A DNA stretch of 64,000 bases from Pseudomicrostroma phylloplanum. Taxonomy: Eukaryota; Basidiomycota; Exobasidiomycetes; Microstromatales. Made by a program: the position numbers and the translations under genes. Under the pieces are notes generated by a model. It was not told where the DNA came from. It did no database searches and saw nothing but the letters and a program-made list of their open reading frames with translations. Each line of letters starts with the position of its first letter. Position 1 is the first letter of the stretch. Where the stretch lies: assembly GCA_039545275.1 (NCBI GenBank), contig BCHS01000008.1, positions 372,001 through 436,000 of the forward strand, in the 5' to 3' direction. This document shows, piece after piece, positions 10,301 to 18,157 of the stretch.

Positions 10301-12264
10301 GTCGAGACCGGGCAGCCTTCGACTCGTTGAGGACGGCCGCAATGTCGACGACAGCGGCGGCAGCGAACAGTCCGAGCTTCGGTCCCATCGGCAATGGCGG
10401 AGCGCCTGTGACCCGATCGCCCGCCTTTGGACCTCAAGAGATCATCGGCAGACCTTCCTTCACAGTCACACCAGCGGCTCCAGGCCCAACGAACTCGGCC
10501 GAAAAGCGTTCCCGTCGAGTGACTGCTTTGTTCCGTGGAGCTGTGCGTAATACCACGGGTCTGATAGCAAGCGGCATCAACGACAAGACGGAACGATCTG
10601 GTGCAGAAGGGCCCCAACGCACGTCCGGTAGCCTGCTAAACCTCATCCCGACGAACCAGAAGCCGACCTCTGTCATCAGCCTGGCTGGTGCTCGAGTGGC
10701 TCTGTGGCAAAACACGCAGCGCTCGTATACATTCCATGTCTCTGCTCAAGACGGCGACTGTTACCTTTTGCAGGCGGCTACACAGGACGATGTCAACGAG
10801 TGGCTCAATCAAGTTTCGAAGACCATTCGCGAGACGCCCGTATCTCGTACAGGACCCTCCGCGCAGTCAGACAACAAGAAGGGTGGTTCGGCAACCTTGC
10901 TGAGCAAGAGTAAGAGCGGAATACAGACTGCGCCCACTCCTTCGGAGCCATTCTACGGAGTCGAGCTGAAGGTCCTCGCAGACAGAGAGGGCAGGTCCGT
11001 TCCGTTGGGCCTGGAGAGAATGCTTGCCGTCGTCGAGGCACGCGGACTGAAGGAGCAAGGTATCTACCGAATCTCCGGAGCCAAGAACGCCATCGAAGGC
11101 CTCAAACAAGCCCTATCCACCCAAGCGCCCGAGAGCGTGAACTTCGAGTATGGCGAGTTCAGCGATGTCCACACGATTGCAGGAGCCATCAAGCAGTGGT
11201 ATAGAGAATTGCCAGAGCCTGTGGTCCCCTTTGCCTATTACCACCGACTCATCGCAGCAGAGGGTATCGAGTCTCACGATGAGAGACTGTACGCCATCCG
11301 CGACGTCATCTGGGAGTTCCCTCGACATCATTTCCAGCTTCTGCAAAGGACAGCAGAGCATCTCGGTCGGGTCGCCGACGAGGCCGAGTCCAACAAGATG
11401 CAGCCCCACAATCTCGGTCTAGTCTTTGGAACCTCTCTACTCAACCCAGCCCCTTCGGCCACATCCATTGCAGAGAGCTTCGGGGCCCTCGGCAAAGCGG
11501 CCAATGTCGTCAAGCTTATCCTGACTTTTCACGACTGGCTCTTCGAGCCTGAAGCGGCGGCAGAGGTCAATGCTGACGAGCCTGGCGACGCGACGGTTAC
11601 CGGACGATCAGAGGCAGATACCGAGAGGGCCGTCGGGGAAGAAGAACAGCCAGCTGCAGATGTCAGTATCGTTGCTACCTCGGTCAGCGCACCTGAGCCG
11701 CTCCAGTCCATCGCGATACAAGAGGAAGCAGCGGAGGACGACGCCGATGAGGTGGAAGCCCGGTCTCAAGAAGGGCATGTTGTTCCTGGCCTACCGCCTC
11801 ACGATGATTCCGGCATGCTACCTGCCGGCCAACCAGACGAGGATCTGGAGCTGATGCTCACTTCGGACGCATCTGCAGACACGGATCGACTTCTGGCTCA
11901 GCTGCAAGCAGAAGCAGACGCAGATGCTGCCGCTGCAGCAGCAGCAGCAAGTGCCTCCTCTACCGCTGTGGGCACTCCAGATTTACAGCCAGGCATCGCT
12001 GCCAGCACTACTTCGGACAGCGAAGGAGGCGAGATGGAGGTGCTGGAGCAGCCCGAGGTGGCTAGGCGGCGCAAGGGCGCTGCGCACGCTCGCAGGTCTG
12101 TGCGCGAAGAGTCAGTGTATGCCGACGCCCTCGAGGTTGCACTGGACAGCACGTCCGTCACGAGGGCGAGCCTACTGCCGGACGAGGCCATGCTGGACAT
12201 GTTGCGGATGATGGGAGCCAGTGAGCTGCAGGATGTCAAGGAGGATGGAGCAACTCGTACCTGA
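4375..12264 (+). CDS. BEM2: BEM2-like RhoGAP with RasGEF-like and PH domains
   Basis: A single 2,629-codon exon. Residues 1-580 are Ser/Gly-rich and probably disordered. A PH-like stretch lies near 588-610. Next come two tandem CDC25-type modules: a RasGEF-N-like segment (about 739-800) with a RasGEF-like helical region (about 915-1160), then a second RasGEF-N-like segment (about 1403-1490) with a second RasGEF-like region (about 1640-1910). A PH domain (about 2085-2155) and a RhoGAP domain (about 2193-2390) follow. The RhoGAP arginine finger is visible as R2232 in GIYRISG. The tail is acidic with Ala runs. This PH-RhoGAP architecture with RasGEF homology is that of yeast Bem2, which stimulates GTP hydrolysis by Rho1/Cdc42-type GTPases in bud emergence and polarity. 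Whether either RasGEF-like region is active cannot be told. ATG 4375 is immediately followed by a second ATG. Confidence 0.88.
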   Translation: MMLRRNKKKEQQQQAPAPASGGTAPHSDADPYGTTTTTSPLSTSRPTLFEPQHSPPSSRTTGSFGRAAQADLRRQQRGYQGNGNPGSSGDGDRGMPSSGSAEAMPPPGSQSSYPQAGSGIPSSASTATFAQPQSTSRSGGALGFIFSRAKNTFAGSSSNAGGPESGHMPSTSLGSSSGMPASSTSMASLASLQEDGDFYRIDPRAPGMQNGAMSSPSKSSRPMGDDADSRQRGGRFVGTEAMPATASSPTSKGFFSRDRKTSVASTTRAHAAVGGASNNSSGHANNRSLGGGIYGQFSKSQADLNSRRDYDSPASMSSDLPRMPFMASSKAQMANAGSVPAPDDRAFLRSPSPRSMFSRSADDLAPNGASLSPNGKTGGLRSPSPQMFGQNGSSPLGSGIVAFGPPDEPDETSQQPTWTDGTGRTLQAGSAHSSRAVSPSGSRGEMAASFSNGGSSSHATQMAFPYGGRAVSPSPDSKASHDRTGAKHASPDAFFGPSSLGKKSGSSALGHSGGLSTSFSLTNVAAGASNVIDRLRGPGGASSAPMEPQRSASLPPGVVFQGLLNRNANVALPLSQLGGQSQREKDVSKGWKPYKVLLKDGQMLFYKPPGQVIDEVKDLFPSSVVKQSAASASAQDAVSRGLGLQNFDAAMLKQSGLGTQDLLNATKARDGSSLAPLARSIPSSPVKKSPLIPTSGQDEEMQRKETSGPTIPSWHRDGKHVDLELSQSLQMPASWPARIQSGSFEALVHEYVFATQATDDDDPSDTAQMLQTVLYVSLANGRSIHDFLVRSKEVLMQALVAEVGDVLHGQRSESQQDVERFKTGVQTRMGFCSDLLVVHHADEIVGDTALLLQDLAQEICGVDFDLNAAIGQLNHGTKSEEAQDEAPSSATDESKLRSNAARPKLASLAQGHLSGSDLLSFDPADVATQIQVFHCDRLRALAIPRLWVSTFARRETPTESGADGRPSPAIFGFSGTQPHYLTRLVLDQVVGRNAVSKQHVSSTAAKYRASLLRHWIAIASYLLSFGDILGWAAIMAALCSRAIARLQHSWRYVAEGDRILHATSWTPKLAKLGWNEEGKTHLAGVVTLSAITSRQFKDKDGRIQQPIPFFGDSFGRIQDVLAASSSDTRLPFASLTQEVTRLYDLVESWFIDSCQSQPLRPAAIPGVGSPVKEFQYALQTLAAGGSVSSVSSYLATSFLIEPCGLGNLDLHWRPSLPPQLNAKALIPLMFPEALPNLDLLNREDLVNTLYPGMSQQGRPSGSLGGAEASAGFGRYVRSPLAAAPLKGRSSPASLRRTRTYPASGSRNKSVPFGDISEWTALAERGSAPHDEGTVFRIGSDLVLKATEDAQLLSSSSSAMLSNARFSQELSRSTGRPLSQISKRSSLPASQRSSMVDALVSVQVVVKAASLERLVDILVLGVSDLTVTLSDDNGEIPLQSARRSKLSMDVHAFRTSFLATYRSICTPIVLFEFLRKRFLAAVNAAKEMASMPQGANTTRFPSWNMLSVSSAGAEAALDSADRDYAARVRSGVVSTLTVWAQRYTQDFLDFPDLLTAFDAFVRQQEEALQDAKDSATASKGDTDLAKVIAALQEVASTLKINMLRMNTRTQFKLEGPPLKEPSPNDEGMVDGQTAIERGDFDAASPLQIVEHLECVASVFFDKISEKDLLMAAELFERQATDPLGWHVSRESGAAEPQMVTMYKLIESLSPKDGDHGAASLSQRLPASIRDACSAHSLLRGWVAVHITESRIGLERRQTRIEKLLDAIWICRARMLDARSEEISSTPLSASAPLQDATVGSFVESVIVGSLTATESRTFVRAWQGVCHSRGGTGERLNDLIPASESLPSLNAASISQASTPDVGWLLRSLAQAVSRKSPLVLADSTLVDFERSQIVFNLIESSFAIRPTPVSQAMAEMASARLAAMQLKIRRVHWDRRAFREEAAREALDVQPLPSTTTYRAVRPLQKITVAHAEKQRRDRAAFDSLRTAAMSTTAAAANSPSFGPIGNGGAPVTRSPAFGPQEIIGRPSFTVTPAAPGPTNSAEKRSRRVTALFRGAVRNTTGLIASGINDKTERSGAEGPQRTSGSLLNLIPTNQKPTSVISLAGARVALWQNTQRSYTFHVSAQDGDCYLLQAATQDDVNEWLNQVSKTIRETPVSRTGPSAQSDNKKGGSATLLSKSKSGIQTAPTPSEPFYGVELKVLADREGRSVPLGLERMLAVVEARGLKEQGIYRISGAKNAIEGLKQALSTQAPESVNFEYGEFSDVHTIAGAIKQWYRELPEPVVPFAYYHRLIAAEGIESHDERLYAIRDVIWEFPRHHFQLLQRTAEHLGRVADEAESNKMQPHNLGLVFGTSLLNPAPSATSIAESFGALGKAANVVKLILTFHDWLFEPEAAAEVNADEPGDATVTGRSEADTERAVGEEEQPAADVSIVATSVSAPEPLQSIAIQEEAAEDDADEVEARSQEGHVVPGLPPHDDSGMLPAGQPDEDLELMLTSDASADTDRLLAQLQAEADADAAAAAAAASASSTAVGTPDLQPGIAASTTSDSEGGEMEVLEQPEVARRRKGAAHARRSVREESVYADALEVALDSTSVTRASLLPDEAMLDMLRMMGASELQDVKEDGATRT

Positions 12265-12985
12265 CGAGCAGGCGCAGTATCTTGAGAGCGGTTCGTTTCT
12301 GGTTCTGGTTCGTCTTCCCCTTCCTTTCCTTTCCATCCCAGTCCATTTCTGCACATACTAGTACGGAAGTACCTTTCTTTCCGTTTCGATCCTCTCCAAT
12401 GCCGCTCGTCACCATCAGCCTCCATCTTGTTTTCCCTTTTGCGGTTCTTTCATTTCCCCTCTCCCTCTGTGTCGTCCTCGACCGCGTCGCAGGACACCAT
12501 GCATGTTCAATGCCTATTCTCTACCTTGTCTGCCTGCCAGCCCCTGAGGGTATCTTCCTTCCCTGTGTCGGTGGGTGTGTCCGCTCAAAGCCATGTACAG
12601 ATCGACGGACGGACGGCGGAAGAGGGGTCGCGCGCTTCCTTGCAGGCAGGCCAGGCAGGCCCAGTCCGTGCAGTGTGGAATCAGAAATGTGGAGACCCCG
12701 CACTGCTGCAGTCAGTCCGATCGGCGGCAGCAGAGGGAACGAGGAGGGGAGCGCCAGGCAGACAGGCAGGATGCCAGTCATGGGCGAGGCTAGGCTGGAC
12801 TAGACTAGACTACCCCGCACCCAGCTGTGCCCAGCCGATCAGAGCAGCCGGTCCCGAGTGGTTATCGAATGCCGGCCATCGGTCAACTGCACCTCTGATC
12901 CTATCTACTCAACCCTATCTCTGGCTCTTCCCAAAGCTTGCAGCGAACGGCACTGGTCTTACACTTGCTTCTCAGACGGGTCACG
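12265..12985. other. Intergenic region, 0.72 kb
   Basis: This holds the 3' flank of the BEM2-like gene and the promoter/5' UTR of the cyclase gene. It is CT-rich in the first part. Open frames crossing it start at non-ATG codons or have no protein-like content. I see no RNA gene. Confidence 0.6.
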
Positions 12986-14647
12986 ATGTCTTCCTCGTCG
13001 TCACGACCCAACAGGCCTGCCGGGGACAGCGCTCACGACACGTCTGACCACCACGAGTCAACTCGCCATCGCATCTCGCGAATCGCAGGACAACTCGGAG
13101 CAGGACTCACATCGCGATCCCAGAGATCTTCTTCCTCCTCTTCCAGCTCCTCCTCCTCGTCCTCCAAGTCTCCTTCTGCTTCTGCATCTGCTGCAGTGCC
13201 CAATGACCGACTCCTCTCCATCTCCCGGCAGCTGGGCGGAGCCGTCACCTCCCCTTTTGCCTCACGCCAAGCGCTGCGCACTGGTAGTGGGCCGCTCTTG
13301 AACCCTTCGGGTGGATGGACAGTGGGGAGTGGGAGCGTGATGAATTCGCACCTCACCCCGCATGACGAGGCCAAGCAGTGGGAGCGACTGCCCCGGTACA
13401 GGGAGCTGCCCAATGAGGGAGGATTCCCCGGATGTGCGTGGGGAGTCTGGGGAAAGGGGGACCAGCTGGGGACGCTCAATCTGCTGACGGACGCGGTAAG
13501 GGCCAAGGCTGCCAGGGAGGAGATTAGGGTGAGTGGGGCAGTCATCAAGGGGAAAGTCGAAGGGGCTGTATCAGAAGGGAGCGCCTGACGTTGCTACACA
13601 CTTTGCCTTCTATCCTCTTTACTCAGACGGGCCACTGCGTCTCCCTGACATGGCCTATGCACCTCCCGGTCGACCCAGCCTTCGGCCGCAAACCCGCCAC
13701 GCACACCCCCTGGGGCAAAGGAGGCGACTTCTACACGTCCCACAGGAGGGCGGTGCTGCATGAGCGCCGGACTGCGGGCGAGGCGGTGGAGGATCGATCC
13801 GATGGAGATGAAAAGGCGGCTGTTAGCGATGATGAGATCCATATCAACACGCAGAGCGGGTCGCAGTGGGATGGACTGAGGTGAGTCAGGTCACGGCGGC
13901 GGCTGCGCTGCTAGCTTGGGCGTGTCGGCTCACTTTGCCTTTTCTGTTGCCATATCCAGCCACTTTGGACATCTCTCTCTGGACTGCTTCTACCAAGGCC
14001 ACACCCGCAAAGCCATTCACGAGTCCTTTGAGCGCGGTCTCGACCGACCCATCGACCCACGAGGCGAGGCAGGCCCACCACTGGGGATCCAGGCTTGGGC
14101 GCAAAAGGGCATCTGCGGTCGTGGTGTGCTGCTGGACGTGTGGGGCTGGCTGCTGCGCAACAACGACGGCAAGGCTCCCTACGACCCGGCTCGCTCCCAC
14201 GCCATTTCCCTCGCAGACGTACAGGCCTGTGCTCGTGCTCAGGGCGTTCATTTCCGCAAAGGCGACATCCTGCTCATTCGCACCGGGTGGACGCTGCGCT
14301 ACTACCATTCCACGCCCGAGGAGCGTCGGGAGAACTCCACGGGCAAGAAGGGCTTTGTGGGTCTAGAGCAAGGGGAGGACGTGCTGGAGTGGCTCTGGGA
14401 TCATCACTTTGCCGCCGTCGCATCGGATTGCCCGGCCTTTGAGCGCTGGCCTGCGCCCCTGGGTACGCCGCATCTGCACGAGACGCTCCTGGCGATGTGG
14501 GGATGTCCAATCGGGGAGATGTTCGACCTGGAGAAGCTGACGGAGCAGTGTCAGACACATCGGAGGTGGACATTCTACTTTTCCAGCTGGCCACTCAACG
14601 TCTTTGGGGGCGTTGCGAGTACGGCCAATGCTGGTGCGACCTTCTGA
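12986..14647 (+). CDS. Cyclase-family (kynurenine formamidase-like fold) protein
   Basis: Three exons, 12986-13528, 13627-13880 and 13960-14647, with introns of 98 and 79 bp (GTGAGT donors), give a 494-residue protein. The frame is open upstream but has no earlier in-frame ATG. Residues 1-100 are Ser-rich. The cyclase domain (PF04199 type) follows: WGVWGKGDQLGTLNLL near its start, QWDGL joined across intron 2 to SHFGH, FRKGDILLIRTGW, and a C-terminal FYFSSWPLNVFGG. Fungal members of this family are putative metal-dependent amide or lactone hydrolases; kynurenine formamidase is the best-known distant relative. The real substrate is unknown. A kynurenine-pathway dioxygenase gene lies 32 kb away, which is too far to imply a cluster. 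The splice joins restore the conserved frame at both introns, so the model is well supported. Confidence 0.82.
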
Positions 14648-15409
14648 GGCGGGAGCAGCACCCCTGTACTGTACGCGCTTTTGGCTGGGCCCGCGTGGAA
14701 TCAATTACGGCCAGTTCCGCGCCCCAGGCAGCGTGTGAGTGGTCGTGGGCGTGGGCCCCCTGTGGCTGTGGTGCGCTTCCATTGTGCGTCGGTGCTTCTG
14801 CGCGTGGGCGGGCGATGCGCCTGTTGAACATCTTCGCCTTCGCCTGATGGCCTGCCCCCAATTCCACTGGATGCGACGCACACAAGGAAGATCCCCTCGC
14901 TTCGCCTCGCATCCTCATCGCCACTCCATCCCGCCACACTTGACTTTGCCCTACCCTCCCTCCATTGTTACCTTCACCTTCACTCCACACCTGGCGTCCC
15001 TTCTACATCACTCTTTCGTGAGTATCCAAGCCTGAGGGGAGCATTGCTGGCAGGAGGGGGTTGCGGGGTCACGCGTGATGAAAGAACAACCCGGTCTGCA
15101 AACCACTATCGAGCTCTCCCTTCATTGGGAGGGTGATGCGAGCATCGCCTTTAATCGGGCACCCATTCAAGTCACTGAAACAAGAAAAGAGGGCAGACGG
15201 AGGTAATGAGGATGATGCCGCAATGTTCTTCAGGAACGGCTCCCGATGGGGTTTTCCATACCCGCCCTGTATGTGCCGGATGCGAGACTTACGCAGCAAT
15301 ATGCCTCCCTCTTCCTCCTCTTCCTCATCTTTGCCTTGAATCGGCTCCAGTCAGACTTGAACATACATCCGCTCGTTGATACCCCTTCTCCGTCTCTTTC
15401 AACATCACA
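14648..15409. other. Intergenic region upstream of ERG6, 0.76 kb
   Basis: This contains the 3' flank of the cyclase gene and the ERG6 promoter. CT-rich tracts precede the ERG6 ATG. A 10-bp palindrome at 15069-15078 is listed separately. No gene is seen. Confidence 0.6.
15069..15078. promoter_or_regulatory. Palindrome TCACGCGTGA upstream of ERG6
   Basis: A perfect 10-bp inverted repeat lies about 330 bp upstream of the ERG6 start. It resembles E-box/SREBP-type half sites (TCAC...GTGA) and contains an ACGCGT core. SREBP-type factors regulate sterol genes in several fungi. Linking this site to such a factor is inference; a 10-bp palindrome can occur by chance. Confidence 0.3.
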
Positions 15410-16465
15410 ATGGCTCTCGTCGACAACAAGCCAAAGGGCCAGCGTAACCTGGCCGGCATCGAGAACTACTCCAAATTCTGGCAAAAGGACTCGAAGAATG
15501 ACGGCGACGTCGACATGAACAACCGAAAGAGCGAGTACACTAGCGTTGTCAATGGCTACTACGATGGAGCTACCGACCTCTACGAGTACGGCTGGGGTCA
15601 GAACTTCCACTTCGCTCGTTACTACCCTGGAGAGGGTTTCCACCAGGCCCTCGCCCGCCACGAGCACTACCTTGCCCACTCTATGCAGCTCAAGCCCAAG
15701 ATGAGGGTTCTGGACGTTGGATGTGGTGTTGGTGGACCAGCCAGGGAGATTGCTCGCTTCGCCGGCGTAGAGATTGTTGGACTGAACAACAACGAGTACC
15801 AGATTTCCCGTGCTGAAAAGTACACCAAGAAGGCCGGTCTGCAGGACCAGGTCAGCTTTGTCAAGGGAGACTTCATGAAGCTGGCAGACCAATTCGGACC
15901 CAACTCCTTTGACGCCGTCTACGCCATCGAGGCCACCTGCCACGCTCCCGAGTGGGAGGGCGTGTATGGTGAGATCTACAAGGTGCTCAAGCCCGGTGGA
16001 ATCTTCGGCGTGTACGAATGGTGCATGACCGACGCCTTTGACGCTTCCAACCCGGAGCACAAGCGTATTCAGCACGGAATCGAGGTCGGAGACGGTATCC
16101 CCGAGATGCGACCCATTGTCGCTGCCCGCAAGGCTCTGAAGACTGTGGGCTTTGAGATCCTGGAAGAGGCAGACTTGGCTGATCAGGGAGACAAGATCCC
16201 CTGGTACTACCCGCTGGCAGGTGACCTGAGGCAGTGCCAGACCGTCTGGGACCTCTTCATGTGCTGGAGGATGACCTGGGTCGGAGCTGCCGTGACTCAG
16301 ACGACCGTAAAGGTCCTCGAGACGGTCGGACTAGCACCAAAGGGTACTCACGACGTGGGTGAGCAGCTCAAGATTGCCGCAGAGGCACTCGTCACTGGTG
16401 GTCAGGCAAAGCTATTCACACCCATGATGCACTTTGTATGCAAGAAGAAGGAGGCAGCCAACTGA
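15410..16465 (+). CDS. ERG6: Sterol 24-C-methyltransferase
   Basis: A single-exon gene of 351 residues. It transfers methyl from S-adenosylmethionine to C-24 of the sterol side chain in ergosterol synthesis, usually at the ER or lipid droplets. Visible landmarks are the YYDGATDLYEYGWGQ sterol-binding region near residues 47-61, SAM motif I LDVGCGVGGP from residue 101, YAIEATCHAPE near 172-182, and the KPGG and YEWCMTD segments. Length and the whole C-terminal SMT region (YPLAGD, TPMMHFVCKK) match the fungal family. Codon choice is strongly biased toward C-ending codons compared with its neighbours, as expected for a highly expressed gene. The ATG context (ATCACAATGGCT) is strong. Confidence 0.97.
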   Translation: MALVDNKPKGQRNLAGIENYSKFWQKDSKNDGDVDMNNRKSEYTSVVNGYYDGATDLYEYGWGQNFHFARYYPGEGFHQALARHEHYLAHSMQLKPKMRVLDVGCGVGGPAREIARFAGVEIVGLNNNEYQISRAEKYTKKAGLQDQVSFVKGDFMKLADQFGPNSFDAVYAIEATCHAPEWEGVYGEIYKVLKPGGIFGVYEWCMTDAFDASNPEHKRIQHGIEVGDGIPEMRPIVAARKALKTVGFEILEEADLADQGDKIPWYYPLAGDLRQCQTVWDLFMCWRMTWVGAAVTQTTVKVLETVGLAPKGTHDVGEQLKIAAEALVTGGQAKLFTPMMHFVCKKKEAAN

Positions 16466-16617
16466 GCAGTGGCTGTCAACCCGTAGATGATCTCATCATT
16501 AATCGCGCCCCCTTCCTTCCTGTCATCGGTCCGGCTTCGTTCCTTCATCATTGTCAATGCTATATACACTTGCCGCGGTCCATTGGTCTTCTAGCTTGAT
16601 TCTTCAGCTCATGCGCT

Positions 16618-17803
16618 TCAAGCCACTCTGAACACCCCTCCCTGCCCTCCTCCCCCTCCCCCTCCATCACCTCCTCCGCCGCTCGTCGCCTGCAGCTCCC
16701 ACTGCCCACGATTCCTCCATCGCCCACCTTCACTCCACCAGTGAACGATCGCGTCCCACTCCTTTTGAGAAGAGGGCATGCGCTCTTCCTCTTCATGTGT
16801 CCTTTCAGAGGAGGAGGAGGGGAAAGGCAGGTCTGTCGTGTGCTGAAAAGCACGCTGTAGGTGGTTGAGGGCCGTTGAGGTTGAGGTTGGATTGGGGGAG
16901 AGCTTGGCGGGGCGGTGGAAGTAGAGGGTTGGGATGGGGAGGGGTGGGCTGAAGGTTGGGAGCTGATTGAAGAACAGATGTGAAGGAGAGCGGTGGTAGG
17001 GATGTCGAGTATACGGTGTAAGTCGAGGAGCAAGCGAGCCGGCTCTCCTGGTCTCTGCGAATACTCACGGACAGGAGTCCACCGCAGATAGCCACGATAC
17101 TCCCCAATCTCCCCTCACCTCCCCCACTCCTCTCCTTGCGTGCCCAATGCACCGCCCCCTCCAGCGCAGCCGTGGCTCCATGACCAAATCCAAGAAGATG
17201 CACCGCCTGCGCAGGCCAACCGCACCTCCCCACCATCTCCTGCATCACCTCTTCAAAGCCCTTGAGGAACTTGCCCAGATCCTGCCGGAGCGTCTCCCCT
17301 AGTGGGCTCATAGCCTCCCAGTAGGACCAGTGCTTCTGCTCTCCTTCCTCTCCGTCACCTGGGAAGGAGAGCCACGGTATAGGATGTGCGCCCTGCAGCG
17401 CCAGGACCGCCGTCTGTGGCAATGTAGCCTGGAGCCGTTTTCCGAGGTTGTGAAAGGGGATGAGATGGTCGCCTAGCCCGTGCAGGAGGATGAGCAGGTT
17501 GGAGTCGATGCCTGTGGGAGAGGGGGTGTAGGCGTGTTTGAAGGGTCCTTGTGTGGAAGAGGTGGGGGAGGTGAAGGGAGCAGGTTTGATCGTTGATTCT
17601 TGCGGAAGGGGCTGCAGGTTTAAAGGCTGCGAGGTGGGCGGTAGCTGGGCCTCGGGTTCTTCAGGAGCCTGTCCATTGGCAGCTGCGTTGTTGGTAGAAG
17701 GTCGCGGAGAGACAGCCGGAGGAGCTTGTACACCCTTCGACGCCGCCGCCGCAGCAGCCCCTACCGGCCTCTTTGGATTACTATTGAGAAATCCCCTCTT
17801 CAT
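16618..17803 (-). CDS. Alpha/beta-hydrolase-fold protein, carboxylesterase/phospholipase-like, nucleophile replaced
   Basis: Two exons on the minus strand, 17803-17069 and 16962-16618, are separated by a 106-bp intron (GTGAGT ... ATCAG) and give 359 residues. The start is the ATG at 17803 (MKRGFL). Residues 1-110 are Ala/Pro-rich. The hydrolase core follows: LLILLHGLGDH (oxyanion strand), VLALQGAHPIPW, the nucleophile-elbow region LLGFGHGATAA, IVAICGGLLS, and after the intron PTLYFHR and RMPSSQKEWDAIVHWWS. The GxSxG serine position is Gly (G207), so classical serine esterase chemistry is not expected. A Gly-rich tail ends the protein. The splice site was chosen because only that junction joins the PTLYFHR...MPSSQKEW frame, which fits the family C-terminus, to exon 1 in phase. 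It is divergent from the JmjC gene. Confidence 0.75.
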
Positions 17804-18157
17804 CTGCCTCCCATCGTCTTGAATCTCTGTGCCGGTGGGGAGGAAGAATGGTTGCTCCTCCTTCCCGTTGCTCCTGCTTCCTCTCTGCTTCCGTCCCTTG
17901 GTTGGTGGCCCCTCCACCCGGCGTGTGTGCAGTTTCAGTCTGGGTTTGTGCAGCGAGGAGCGGACTTTGAAGATTGTTGCTTCCGCTTCCACCCTCGAAG
18001 TGATTGCACGTCCACCACTCCAGACTTCTTCCGAGGAGACGTCGTGCTCGTCACTCCCTTATCACACACACCATAGACATCGAGCGATAGCGTTCGACCA
18101 CTCCACCTACTCGGCGGTTAAGGAGAGAGATAGACTTCCCCGTCTCTTCTCGCCAAG
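17804..18157. promoter_or_regulatory. Divergent promoter region between the hydrolase and JmjC genes
   Basis: 354 bp between two start codons on opposite strands. A short out-of-frame ATG (4 codons and stop) at 17814 on the minus strand precedes the hydrolase start. I recognise no named binding site. Confidence 0.5.
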
